This document shows, piece by piece, positions 8,935 through 17,331 of a stretch of DNA of 64,000 nt (its first letter is position 1; each line of letters starts with the position of its first letter). Origin of the DNA: Bacteroides_D sp963543925 (GTDB lineage Bacteria; Bacteroidota; Bacteroidia; Bacteroidales; CAJPTX01); the NCBI GenBank assembly GCA_963543925.1, contig CAUUCP010000002.1, positions 29,289-93,288 on the forward strand. The letters run 5' to 3'. The notes beneath the pieces were generated by a model, which was given only the letters and a program-made list of their open reading frames with translations, was not told the origin of the DNA and searched no databases. The translations under genes were made by a program, and so were the position numbers.

Positions 8935-10479
8935 CTAGCGTGCGATACCAGTGGCTCTCGTCTCGCGAATTACGGTGACCTTGACTTGTCCCGGATAGGT
9001 CATTTCCTCTTGGATACGCCGCGCGATATCCAATGCCAAGTGCTGGGAGGCTTGGTCGTCAATCTTCTCGCTTCCCACGATAACTCGGAGTTCACGTCCT
9101 GCTTGGATAGCATAGGTCTTTTCTACCCCTGGGTAGGAGAGCGCCAAGGATTCCATATTCTTGAGACGCTTGATATAGGCCTCTACCACTTCACGTCGTG
9201 CCCCAGGACGTGCCCCAGAGATCGCATCGCATACCTGTACAATGGGGGCGATGAGGGTACTCATCTCGATCTCGTCATGGTGCGCACCGATAGCGTTGCA
9301 TACCTCGGGCTTCTCCTTGTACTGCTCTGCGAGCTTCATCCCATAGAGAGCGTGTGGCAACTCGGGCTCCTCGTCGGGCACCTTACCGATATCGTGGAGG
9401 AGTCCAGCACGCTTCGCGAGCTTTGCATTGAGTCCCAACTCGCTCGCCATAATGGCACAAAGGTTTGCCACTTCTCTAGAGTGCTGTAAGAGGTTTTGTC
9501 CGTAGGATGATCTGTATTTCATACGCCCGACCATTCGCACCAATTCGGGATGCATGGGCTGTACCCCGAGGTCGATGATAGTCCGCTTTCCAGTCTCCTG
9601 AATTTCCTCCTCGAGCTGCTTGGTAACCCGTGCCACCACCTCCTCGATACGTGCTGGGTGGATACGCCCATCCTGTACCAGTTGATGTAGAGAGAGTCGT
9701 GCAATTTCTCGACGTACGGGATCGAAGGCGGAGAGGACAATGGCGTCTGGCGTGTCATCGACAATCAATTCGACCCCAGTAGCAGCTTCGAGGGAACGTA
9801 TATTTCGTCCCTCACGTCCGATGATCTTTCCCTTTACCTCGTCAGAGTCGATATGGAATACAGAGACTGCATTCTCAATGGCCGTTTCCGTCGCCAGACG
9901 TTGTACGGACTGCACGATAATACGCTTTGCTTCTTTGTTCGCATTGAGCTTTGCTTCCTCGATAATCTCGGCTTCGTAACTCGCCGCCTCGTTCTGGGCA
10001 GCCTCTGTCATAGCCTGTACCAGCTGCTGCTTCGCGGTTTCAGCAGACATGCCAGCAATCTCTTCGATACGAGAGATGTGTTGCGCCTTGAGCTCCTCAG
10101 CCTCACGGCATAGACCGTCATAGTGCTCCATTTTTGCCGTCAGCGATGCTCTCTGCGCCTCATGCTCTTTACGCTTCTTTTGTAACTCAGTTTGTTGATT
10201 TCGGAGGTTATTTTCCCTCTGTTTGAGATCCCTCTCCGCAGTCACCAGCTTTTCTTCTCGAACCTGCGTTTTAGCATCAAACTCCGCCTTCAAGCGTTGG
10301 AAGTGCGCCTCAGCCTTTTCGACCTTTTCAGCATGCACTCGTTCAGCCTCTAATTTAGCCTCTGCAATAAGCCTTTCATTTCGTTCGCGCAGTACCTTCC
10401 CCAGCATCCAATAGGCTACAGCAAAGCCTACGGCTAGCGAAATCAGCACGGCTACGACGATTCCTATAATTGTTCCCAT
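8935..10479 (-). CDS. rny: Ribonuclease Y
   Basis: 514 residues from the ATG at 10479, chosen because a Shine-Dalgarno-like GGAGG lies just upstream and the N-terminal membrane helix (GTIIGIVVAVLISLAVGFAV) then starts at residue 2, as is usual; a longer in-frame start at 10548 would lie inside the candidate RNA gene. RNase Y is a membrane-anchored endoribonuclease that initiates mRNA decay. Order of domains: transmembrane helix, long coiled coil (about 30-200), KH domain (GREGRNIRSLE, about 220-280), and HD metal-dependent domain with HSREVANL and the signature LLHDIGK (about 330-430). Length typical. It follows zapA and the candidate 6S RNA on the same strand. Confidence 0.95.
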   Translation of the reverse strand: MGTIIGIVVAVLISLAVGFAVAYWMLGKVLRERNERLIAEAKLEAERVHAEKVEKAEAHFQRLKAEFDAKTQVREEKLVTAERDLKQRENNLRNQQTELQKKRKEHEAQRASLTAKMEHYDGLCREAEELKAQHISRIEEIAGMSAETAKQQLVQAMTEAAQNEAASYEAEIIEEAKLNANKEAKRIIVQSVQRLATETAIENAVSVFHIDSDEVKGKIIGREGRNIRSLEAATGVELIVDDTPDAIVLSAFDPVRREIARLSLHQLVQDGRIHPARIEEVVARVTKQLEEEIQETGKRTIIDLGVQPMHPELVRMVGRMKYRSSYGQNLLQHSREVANLCAIMASELGLNAKLAKRAGLLHDIGKVPDEEPELPHALYGMKLAEQYKEKPEVCNAIGAHHDEIEMSTLIAPIVQVCDAISGARPGARREVVEAYIKRLKNMESLALSYPGVEKTYAIQAGRELRVIVGSEKIDDQASQHLALDIARRIQEEMTYPGQVKVTVIRETRATGIAR

Positions 10480-10504
10480 CTTTCCTCCAATCGACCTTAT
10501 AACA

Positions 10505-10735
10505 ATAAAAAAGCCCGTGCCCCCACTGGCTACAGCAAGAAACTCCAAAGAAAATTACGGATGGGTCGGTTGTGTACTTCTGAAGTCCAACGTCCTATTT
10601 CTAGAATCCCGCCACGCTCCCCTCAGGGGGAGTGCATGGGGTAAAAAGGCCTTTCATTAGGACACTAAATCTCAACCCAATACGCTAAAATGTCGAGTTC
10701 CGCGTAAGCAAACAGCTAGGCAAACGGGCTATAGA
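10505..10735 (-). ncRNA. ssrS: Rod-shaped structured RNA, candidate 6S RNA
   Basis: The stretch between zapA and rny on the minus strand folds into nested helices: 10724-10730 with 10512-10518 (7 bp, ACGGGCT on the plus strand), 10673-10679 with 10562-10568 (7 bp, one G-T), 10658-10663 with 10592-10597 (6 bp), and an apical hairpin 10612-10639 (CTCCCC/GGGGAG plus a 5-bp extension, TCAG loop). The closing helix is followed by six T, as in an intrinsic terminator. A long, mostly paired rod of about 200 nt next to zapA matches 6S RNA, which in many proteobacteria also follows zapA. I could not find a clean promoter. It might instead be an rny leader. Ends are approximate. Confidence 0.55.
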
Positions 10736-10746
10736 ATTTTCTCGCA

Positions 10747-11043
10747 CTATTTAGAACGTTGCATACCACTCTCTATTGCCTCTTGGATCTGGATATCAAG
10801 GCTTTTCAAACGCCCTTCGATATCTTGTTGCAAGGATTTTTCTTCCTCCCGGAGTTGCAGGGTCATGAGCTCCAGTGCAATGATTGCAATCGCCTGATCC
10901 TCATCCTTGAGTGAAAGATGGACAAACTTCTGACGAATCATCTGATTGATCCGCTCCTCGGCGCGACGTACCCTTGCCAGGTGTTCCTTGCTCAGGTTGA
11001 CACTCAGAGTAATACGTCCAATTTGTACCAATTCACTTGCCAT
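10747..11043 (-). CDS. zapA: Cell division protein ZapA
   Basis: 98 residues. ZapA binds FtsZ and bundles filaments at the division septum. The N-terminal segment has the beta-strand start of the family (GRITLSVNLSKEHLARVRRAEERIN), followed by a region with LKDEDQAIAIIALELMTL and a C-terminal helix that would form the coiled-coil dimer. Size is normal. A small coiled-coil gene lies 40 bp upstream on the same strand, and the candidate 6S RNA follows immediately. The pairing of a short coiled-coil gene with zapA, and of zapA with rny, recurs in Bacteroidota to my knowledge. Confidence 0.85.
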   Translation of the reverse strand: MASELVQIGRITLSVNLSKEHLARVRRAEERINQMIRQKFVHLSLKDEDQAIAIIALELMTLQLREEEKSLQQDIEGRLKSLDIQIQEAIESGMQRSK

Positions 11044-11083
11044 GCGCCCCTTCTTGGGTAATCATATATAGAGAGCGAGCTTC

Positions 11084-11380
11084 TTACGCTTGTAATAGCG
11101 CAATACAAGCATCTATTTCCCGTAACAACGAAGTGAGGAGTTTCCGTGCCTTTCGCACCTGCTCTGGATCTGAGGATAACACTGCGGCAGCACTCAAGAC
11201 TTTGACCTCTTCGGTAGAGACCTTCACCTGCGACCGCAGCGTCGCAAGCTCTTGTTCCAACTCCGCTTTCTCCACCTCGAGTTTCTGCACACGCTCCTCC
11301 AGAACAGCTACATACGCGAGCAACCGTCCGACACTATCCTCTAGGGATTCCAATGCTTTTAATCGCTCGTCGTATGACAC
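11084..11380 (-). CDS. Small coiled-coil protein upstream of zapA
   Basis: 98 residues, not assigned to a named family. Residues 1-60 form a strong predicted coiled coil with heptads (LKALESLEDSVGRLL, then VLEERVQKLEVEKAELEQEL), and residues 70-98 form a second helix with SSDPEQVRKARKLLTSLLREID. No catalytic motif. It leads the zapA-6S-rny block and has a clear -7 promoter box 24 bp upstream. By position and build it could be a ZapB-like division factor that partners ZapA, but that is inference only. Confidence 0.7.
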   Translation of the reverse strand: MSYDERLKALESLEDSVGRLLAYVAVLEERVQKLEVEKAELEQELATLRSQVKVSTEEVKVLSAAAVLSSDPEQVRKARKLLTSLLREIDACIALLQA

Positions 11381-11403
11381 TTCTAGTCCCCTCTCTTCTC
11401 TTG

Positions 11404-11437
11404 CAAAGGTACACTAATTTTCAAATGTTCTAGCAAA
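11404..11437 (-). promoter_or_regulatory. Promoter of the coiled-coil/zapA block
   Basis: On the minus strand TACCTTTG at 11411-11404 matches TAnnTTTG, with TTTG at 11437-11434, 22 bp upstream. The start codon of the coiled-coil gene is at 11380. Confidence 0.6.
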
Positions 11438-11544
11438 AGCAAGAAAAGACAGCGTATAAACTAGCGCTATCTATAGTATTTGTCAAACAAAGCAAGGTAA
11501 CAGACGTTTTTCATACAGTAGAACCTTATTAGCTAAAAGGGACA

Positions 11545-12024
11545 ATGGAAGAGGTAGCACAGTACGTAGGAGAGGATCTAGAATTGATGCGCGCAGCCAA
11601 GGATGCGACAATCGCGCATGGCGAGAAACTAGAAGAGATCCGTTTATTCGCTCGCAACGCCGGGATACACAAGATCGGGATAGCACACTGTGCTGCCCTA
11701 GCGCGTGAGGCTGCGATCATTGCCGAGCGTTTGGGAGATGAGTTTGAGACCTTTGCCGTAGGGTGTAAAGTGTCCAAGCTCCCACTGGCAAGTATCTTAA
11801 ACGACGATTCTCAGGGATTGGCTTGTAACCCGATAGGTCAAGTGCAGGAATTGGAGCACTGGGGTAGCGAATTCAACATCGTCGTGGGGCTCTGTCTTGG
11901 TCACGACATGCTTTTTTACAAGTACAGCAAGGTGCCTACGACCACCCTGATCGTAAAAGATCGTGCCCACAAGCACAACCCGATGGCCTCCCTGCAACCC
12001 AAAGAGAAAACAGAAGAGGCGTAG
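11545..12024 (+). CDS. DUF1847 family protein, short form
   Basis: 159 residues. The family fingerprint is clear: IGIAHCAALAREA (about residue 53), FAVGCKVSKLP (about 73), ACNPIGQVQELE (about 93) and GLCLGHDMLFYKYSKVPTTTLIVKDRAHKHNP (split here: GLCLGHDMLF at 117-126, then TLIVKDRAHKHNP). Conserved Cys and His residues suggest metal or redox cofactor binding; the biochemical role is unknown. Many relatives carry an extra N-terminal segment with a CxxC-type motif, which is absent here. It stands alone, with a weak hairpin after it. Confidence 0.8.
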   Translation: MEEVAQYVGEDLELMRAAKDATIAHGEKLEEIRLFARNAGIHKIGIAHCAALAREAAIIAERLGDEFETFAVGCKVSKLPLASILNDDSQGLACNPIGQVQELEHWGSEFNIVVGLCLGHDMLFYKYSKVPTTTLIVKDRAHKHNPMASLQPKEKTEEA

Positions 12025-12027
12025 CAC

Positions 12028-12055
12028 GTCCCCGTAGGGAAGGGACTATATTTTT
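12028..12055 (+). terminator. Weak terminator after the DUF1847 gene
   Basis: A short stem GTCCC/GGGAC (12028-12032 with 12042-12046) is followed by a TATATTTTT tract, starting 3 bp after the stop. Stem is only 5 bp, so strength is doubtful. Confidence 0.4.
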
Positions 12056-12217
12056 AGATAAATCGTAGGGTAGATAAATTGGCGGGGGCTCGTTGCACCA
12101 CTCTCATTGTTTTCTTGTTGGGGCGTAAGGGGGTATTCTCATCCTCTCTGCAAAGAAAATCACGAACGGGAGGGAGCAACAGCCCCCGCTACTATGTTGT
12201 GGCTAATCCAGTACCCA

Positions 12218-15200
12218 ATGCATCGTATACTCTATACACTGGTCTTCCTGCTCGTGGTCGTTTCTAATCTTTTTGCTGTTCCGACCGAGCTCTGGCGTGT
12301 CCACTTGGGCAAGGAGATGTCTGTCGAAAAATGGACAGCGTGTCAACAGCGTGGCGTCGAGATAGTTGATTACCTTGGTGAGGGGGACTATCTGGTGAGA
12401 ATCCCTCAGGCTCTTTCTCACAAAAAGGTCACCCAAATCACTCGGGGCGAGGTGTCACCTCCTCCCACTCTTTTTACACCAGAGGAGAAGATATCCCCTA
12501 GGTTAGTGGCTCGTTTACAGAAGGATACTTCCCGCCTTTCCCTGCGTGTGGTGTCATTACCGAGAAGCGAGGAGTCCTTGATGCGTAGCACCTTGCTCAC
12601 ACTCGGTGGAGAGTGGCTCGGCTATGACCCCATCACCTCTACCCTACGTTGCACGATTTCAGCGCAAAATCTAAAACCACTTGCCTCGCAGGAGTGGGTT
12701 CTTTGGATACATCCTTCCCCTCGCCCGCGTCACGTCCTGGATGCAACGAGTGGGCTGCTGAGTGGGGTTCCCCTCCTTGATGCGCAAGCTTTAGGAGGAC
12801 GTTACCACCTTACTGGCAAGGGCGTACGGGTCGGAATCTGGGACGAGAGTCTCGACCCACACCCCGACCTGCGGGGGCGCTATACGCAGGAGGAACACAA
12901 CCTCCTGAGCAATGGGCATGGGACACACGTAGCGGGAATCCTACTCGGCGGAGGGTATGGAAACCGTACTGCACGCGGCATAGCGCCAGCGGCACATGCT
13001 TGGTGCTACAATTTTAAGACAACGGGCGAGGTGACCCAACGCGACGATTGGGAAGAGATGGCCTCGGCACATATCACCCATCGCATCAGCCTAACCAACA
13101 ACTCCTACGGAGTTTCGTATGACGAAAAAACTTGTTCGGACTACAATGAGATGGTCTATGACCTCGACGCCCCCTACGACCAAGTAGCGGCACACTACCC
13201 ATTCATGACGCATGTTTTTGCGGTAGGAAATGAACGAGCACTGAAGGCGTGTCAGACGAAGTTCCGTAACGGAGGGTATGCCTCCTCTCCGAGCCGCGGT
13301 AAAAATCTTTTGTTCGTCGGAGCAATTGACGCCGATCAGAGCATGCCGCGTTTCTCCTCTTGGGGTCCTAGCGACGATGGTCGTCTTCTCCCCACAGTAG
13401 TTGCCCATGGCGTGCAAGTCATGAGTACCAATAAAGAGGCTGGGTATATCCCCTATTCTGGGACGTCGATGTCTACCCCTGCAGCGACAGGCGTCTTAGC
13501 CCTCGCAACCGAGTATTACGCGCAACAACACGGCGGCGACGTCCCACGTAGTGACCTTCTTCGCGCACTAGCAGCAAACTGTGCCGACGATCTTTTTGCC
13601 GCTGGACCAGATTACACCTCGGGGTATGGGCTCGTGAATGCCCCAGCCATGATAACGACCCTCGAGCAGGGATGGTATGCTTTCGGACGCGCGGAGTCTC
13701 AAGGAGAAACCTCGGAACATACCCTCATTGTCCCCGAAGGTACGACGCGCGTGCGCGTCATGCTAGTATGGAACGATGCCGTATCGCTCCGACCACACGT
13801 ATGGGGGGCACGAGCCTTGATCAACGACCTAGACCTACGTGTGACGAGTTCCAAGGGCTCTACGCTCCCATGGATTCTTGACGCCAGCCATCCCACGGCA
13901 GTGGCCACTCGCGGTACAGATCGATTCAACAACATAGAGCAGGTAACTCTAGACAACCCCACTGGAATGTTAAAGGTTGAGGTTCTGGCACACGAACTTC
14001 CCAAGCCTGCTCAGGACTGGGTCTTAGTCTGGTACTTTGAACGAGAGAGTACCCCCAAGTTCCTAGTACCTAGTAAGGAGGGAACGGTGGGGCGTCTCTT
14101 GCCTGTTTTTACAGAAGGTTTTGTCCCGCCCCTTCGTCTCGAAGTCTTGAAGGGGGAGAGTAAGATATCGGAACAGTCGCTCTCGACCCCAGGGACATTG
14201 CTTCGTCTCCCCGAGACGCTGCAGGGATCGTTCCACCTACGCGCCCGCGATACCAAGGGGAACAAGGTATTGTCACCTCAACTGCAGCTACTCCCCATCC
14301 CAACAGGTCTGACCCTAAGCGCGACAGAGACCCACATTTTCCTTTCTTGGGATGCTGTGCAGGGAGTCTCCGAGCCCTTCCATTACAGTGTAAAGATGTC
14401 GTGTGGCGCGCAGGATGCTTGGCAGGAAGTGGCTCAAGTCTCTACAGCGCCAGAGTGTACCCTTCCCTTAGAAAAGCTTTTTGGTGCAACAGAGGTAGCC
14501 TTTGCCGTCAATGTCGTCACAGCAAAGGGAGAGGGAGGTCTTTCAGAGACAGTGCTCTCCCCCTCATTACCCTATTTGACAGAAGCAAGCTTGCAGTTCG
14601 ACAATACCCCAGAGGTGGAAATCATCCCCGAGGTAGAGGGTCAGAAACTCACCAGTGGCGCACGGCTTCCACGAGGGACACGTCTCACCCTTGGGGTTCA
14701 AACCAGCGATGGGAAGGCGCTAGAGCGCCTTTCGGTGAATGGGGTGTCCATTGACTTCCGACGTCAAAATGCAGGGCGATACACAGCACAATTTACGATC
14801 CCCTACTCAGGGCTCTTCCCCGTTTTCCACATTACAGCCTCAACACAGGCGATAGAACGCCCTCAGGTAACATTACACACCCTTCGTTCAGAAAAAGGGG
14901 ATTATGCGGTACTATGGGGCTCAGATACGCTACAAAATGGGACGCTACTATTGGGCGGTACGTGGTTGCACCTCCATCATCCCATACGTGGACGTTTTCT
15001 TCCGACCCACTTTTTGGTGAATGGGCGTCCGCTCATGGGGCTTCACGAGAAAGGGGCGCTCGTGGCGCTGTATCGGTTACCTGCGGATTATTCCGAACCG
15101 ACATTGAACGTTTCGTGTGCCTACGAGGCGTTGCCTACGCGCCGCCTACATTGCACGCTAGCTGGTGGCGAAGCTACATGGGAATGTGAGAGCAATGGCG

Positions 15201-15664
15201 CTCCCGTAGGGGCAGATAGTCTCTGTGTACAAGGGGCAGAATTGCGAATTATGGTACGCCTAGCAGACAATTACGTCCTCGATAAGCTGATTTGTGACGG
15301 CAGGAGCTTACAAGTCTTCCAAAAAGATGGCATATTCGTAGGCTTATATACCGTCCCCACGGGGAGTACACTTCCCGTACGCATCGAATTCCGATTGCGA
15401 GCACTCCGAACCCCCACAGAGGAGCGCGTAGACTGGTCGACAGTTGCAGTATCCCCCAATCCCTTTACCACGCGAGTGCAGATAAAGAGCCTGGGTCTCG
15501 AAGGAGCCTATACCCTACTCTCCCCCCTAGGGGTCGTGCTTTCTGAAGGTGTATGGGGTGTCGGATGTACAGAGCTCTCGACGACAAATTTACCCTCAGG
15601 AGTCTACCTCCTGCAGCTACAGAGTGGGATGTCACACCGCTACTTCACTCTCTATCGTCAATAA
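12218..15664 (+). CDS. Secreted subtilisin-like (S8) serine protease with T9SS C-terminal domain
   Basis: 1148 residues from the ATG at 12218, which places a classic signal peptide (MHRILYTLVFLLVVVSNLFA) at the N-terminus; an ATG at 12194 is possible. The catalytic triad is visible: Asp209 (VGIWDESLD), His234 (NGHGTHVAG) and Ser417 (GTSMSTPAA). A pro-region of about 180 residues precedes it. Downstream come a jelly-roll-like domain (about 500-610) and several beta-sandwich segments. The last 80 residues are a type-A T9SS sorting domain: VSPNPFTTRVQI, then a turn region, LPSGVYLLQLQSG and a basic end. It should therefore be exported by PorSS/T9SS and attached to the surface or released. Such proteases supply peptides or attack host proteins. 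Substrate unknown. Confidence 0.92.
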   Translation: MHRILYTLVFLLVVVSNLFAVPTELWRVHLGKEMSVEKWTACQQRGVEIVDYLGEGDYLVRIPQALSHKKVTQITRGEVSPPPTLFTPEEKISPRLVARLQKDTSRLSLRVVSLPRSEESLMRSTLLTLGGEWLGYDPITSTLRCTISAQNLKPLASQEWVLWIHPSPRPRHVLDATSGLLSGVPLLDAQALGGRYHLTGKGVRVGIWDESLDPHPDLRGRYTQEEHNLLSNGHGTHVAGILLGGGYGNRTARGIAPAAHAWCYNFKTTGEVTQRDDWEEMASAHITHRISLTNNSYGVSYDEKTCSDYNEMVYDLDAPYDQVAAHYPFMTHVFAVGNERALKACQTKFRNGGYASSPSRGKNLLFVGAIDADQSMPRFSSWGPSDDGRLLPTVVAHGVQVMSTNKEAGYIPYSGTSMSTPAATGVLALATEYYAQQHGGDVPRSDLLRALAANCADDLFAAGPDYTSGYGLVNAPAMITTLEQGWYAFGRAESQGETSEHTLIVPEGTTRVRVMLVWNDAVSLRPHVWGARALINDLDLRVTSSKGSTLPWILDASHPTAVATRGTDRFNNIEQVTLDNPTGMLKVEVLAHELPKPAQDWVLVWYFERESTPKFLVPSKEGTVGRLLPVFTEGFVPPLRLEVLKGESKISEQSLSTPGTLLRLPETLQGSFHLRARDTKGNKVLSPQLQLLPIPTGLTLSATETHIFLSWDAVQGVSEPFHYSVKMSCGAQDAWQEVAQVSTAPECTLPLEKLFGATEVAFAVNVVTAKGEGGLSETVLSPSLPYLTEASLQFDNTPEVEIIPEVEGQKLTSGARLPRGTRLTLGVQTSDGKALERLSVNGVSIDFRRQNAGRYTAQFTIPYSGLFPVFHITASTQAIERPQVTLHTLRSEKGDYAVLWGSDTLQNGTLLLGGTWLHLHHPIRGRFLPTHFLVNGRPLMGLHEKGALVALYRLPADYSEPTLNVSCAYEALPTRRLHCTLAGGEATWECESNGAPVGADSLCVQGAELRIMVRLADNYVLDKLICDGRSLQVFQKDGIFVGLYTVPTGSTLPVRIEFRLRALRTPTEERVDWSTVAVSPNPFTTRVQIKSLGLEGAYTLLSPLGVVLSEGVWGVGCTELSTTNLPSGVYLLQLQSGMSHRYFTLYRQ

Positions 15665-15686
15665 AAATCTCTATCGTCAATAAAAA
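15649..15686. repeat. Perfect 19-bp tandem duplication over the protease stop codon
   Basis: 15649-15667 and 15668-15686 are identical (TCTCTATCGTCAATAAAAA). The first copy encodes the last residues and stop of the protease; the second is non-coding and leads into the DUF1016 gene. Compatible with replication slippage or an insertion scar. Confidence 0.9.
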
Positions 15687-15711
15687 AGTAAATTCAATCA
15701 GTTATAGCCCT

Positions 15712-16989
15712 ATGAAACAAGAAATACAAGCCATAGACCGCAAGGATTTTGCCCCTATCGTACACGCTATCGGGGCAGACATTGAGCAAACGCAGGTGCG
15801 TATCGTGGCATCCGCCAATGCCGATATGCTCTTTCACTATTGGAAGGTGGGGCATTTCATTCTCTACCTCCAAGAGAAAGAGGGCTGGGGAGCTAAGGTC
15901 ATCGACAAACTTTCGGAGGCTATTCGCTCACAATATCCTGATAAGAAAGGCTATTCTCGCAGAAACATCTTCTACATGTGTCGCTTTGCCAGTGCCTATC
16001 CTCTGAATGTGTTGCAACAAATGTGCGAGGCAGACAGCATGCTAAGTAATCCATCTGTGGGCGCAGTGAAAGCCCTTACGACTCAACTCAATCAATTAGT
16101 GCAAGAGCCTCTTGCACTAATCCCAAATACAGAAGATCAACCGATTGAAATTACGCAAGAACCTCTTGCACAATTAGGAGAAGTAGCTCAAACGTTATCC
16201 TCTGTCTATCAGACAGACATCAAGCAAATAGAGACGCTCTTCAAGCGTTCTGCGGTTGTTCGTACAAATTGGGCGAGCCATGTGATACTCCTCAACAGCA
16301 AGCTCCCTCTTGGCGAACGCTATTGGTATATCACGCAAGCCGTGGCGAATGGATGGAGTAGCAACGTTCTAAAAACACAGTTGGACACCAATCTTTTCGC
16401 TCGTCAGATTACGGCAAAGAAAGTGAGCAACTTCTCTGCACGCTTGCCAAAACCACAAAGCGACCTTGCTAACTATTTGATGAAAGACCCTTATATCTTC
16501 GATATGATGGGGCAAACGGACAAGATGGCAGAAAAGGATATTGAACGGCAATTGGTTTCGCACATCACGAAGTATCTGCTTGAAATGGGGAGTGGTTTTG
16601 CTTTTGTTGCTCAGCAAAAACATTTTCAGGTGGGCGAACAAGACTTCTATGCCGACCTCGTCCTCTACAACATTCAGCTGCACGCCTATGTGGTCATCGA
16701 GCTGAAGGCAACGCCCTTCAAACCCGAATACATGGGGCAACTGAATTTCTACATCAATGTGATAGACGACACGCTCCGAGGCGAACACGATAACAAGACC
16801 ATCGGCTTGCTGCTCTGCAATGGTGGCGACAAGGTAGTGGCGCAATATGCTCTCTCAGGCTACGACCAGCCAATCGGTGTCAGCGATTATCAACTAACAA
16901 AGGCTATTCCAGACAATTTGAAGTCTGCCTTACCTACAATTGAAGAAGTCGAGGAAGAATTAACTAAGATTGTAGAGCAAGTAGATTAA
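15712..16989 (+). CDS. DUF1016/YhcG-family protein with PD-(D/E)XK nuclease-like domain
   Basis: 425 residues from the ATG at 15712; the longer frame back to 15553 overlaps the protease gene and has no family similarity. The N-terminal DUF1016 part (about 1-190) carries ADMLFHYWKVGHFI and KGYSRRNIFYMCRFA. The C-terminal part has a nuclease-like core: DFYADLVLYN (Asp) and VIELKATPF (ExK), then GQLNFYINVIDD. Such proteins are often found beside restriction or mobile genes and are predicted DNA nucleases; the role is not established. It sits alone between the protease and tRNA-Ser, close after the 19-bp duplication, so it may be an acquired gene. Repeated segments with QEPLAL and QEPLAQ (about 137-163) suggest a variable linker. 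Confidence 0.85.
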   Translation: MKQEIQAIDRKDFAPIVHAIGADIEQTQVRIVASANADMLFHYWKVGHFILYLQEKEGWGAKVIDKLSEAIRSQYPDKKGYSRRNIFYMCRFASAYPLNVLQQMCEADSMLSNPSVGAVKALTTQLNQLVQEPLALIPNTEDQPIEITQEPLAQLGEVAQTLSSVYQTDIKQIETLFKRSAVVRTNWASHVILLNSKLPLGERYWYITQAVANGWSSNVLKTQLDTNLFARQITAKKVSNFSARLPKPQSDLANYLMKDPYIFDMMGQTDKMAEKDIERQLVSHITKYLLEMGSGFAFVAQQKHFQVGEQDFYADLVLYNIQLHAYVVIELKATPFKPEYMGQLNFYINVIDDTLRGEHDNKTIGLLLCNGGDKVVAQYALSGYDQPIGVSDYQLTKAIPDNLKSALPTIEEVEEELTKIVEQVD

Positions 16990-17068
16990 GCCATTTTACG
17001 TGCTGGATTCAACCCACAAATACAACAATTCCATACAAGAAATACCGAGAAACTTTTTGGGTGTAATA

Positions 17069-17097
17069 AAGGGTGTAACTCATTGAGTTACACCCTT
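17069..17097. terminator. Perfect 14-bp inverted repeat, probable bidirectional terminator
   Basis: AAGGGTGTAACTCA at 17069-17082 and its exact complement at 17084-17097, with one base between; the real loop would be larger. It lies between the DUF1016 stop and the 3' end of tRNA-Ser, which converge here. There is no good T run. Confidence 0.6.
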
Positions 17098-17100
17098 CAT

Positions 17101-17188
17101 TGGCGGAGAAAGAGGGATTCGAACCCCCGGTACGTTGCCGTACTACGGTTTTCAAGACCGTCGCATTAGACCACTCTGCCATTTCTCC
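17101..17188 (-). tRNA. tRNA-Ser (anticodon TGA)
   Basis: Read on the minus strand: 7-bp acceptor stem GGAGAAA/TTTCTCC, D arm, anticodon stem-loop with loop CTTGAAA giving TGA, a long variable arm (TAGTACGGCAACGTACC) as expected for class II tRNA-Ser, and the T loop with GGTTCGAATCC. The 3' CCA is encoded (17101-17103). Its promoter is at 17193-17222. It reads UCA and other UCN codons. Confidence 0.95.
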
Positions 17189-17192
17189 ACCG

Positions 17193-17222
17193 CAAAGATA
17201 GCACCTTTCTTTGAAATACCAA
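17193..17222 (-). promoter_or_regulatory. Promoter of tRNA-Ser
   Basis: Minus-strand TATCTTTG at 17200-17193, with TTGG at 17222-17219, 18 bp upstream. The tRNA starts 5 bp downstream of the -7 box. Confidence 0.65.
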
Positions 17223-17261
17223 CAACAAAGAAAGAAGAGAAGAGAGAGAGGATAAAAGAAG

Positions 17262-17296
17262 AAGCCCTCCCCTGACCATTGGTCAAGGAAGGGCTT
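17262..17296 (-). terminator. Terminator of the second SusC/SusD operon
   Basis: A 16-bp stem with two mismatches (17262-17277 with 17281-17296) and a 3-base loop. On the minus strand a T-rich tract follows. It lies 36 bp beyond the SusD stop. Confidence 0.7.
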
Positions 17297-17331
17297 TGTT
17301 TTTCGTTATCCACACCCCGCTGCTTCGTTAT

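Noticed and set aside
8794..9489. 231-codon plus-strand frame
   Set aside because: Antisense shadow of rny; no domain, no promoter.
15690..17188. Integration of an island at tRNA-Ser
   Set aside because: No copy of the tRNA 3' end was found on the other side of the DUF1016 gene and there is no integrase.
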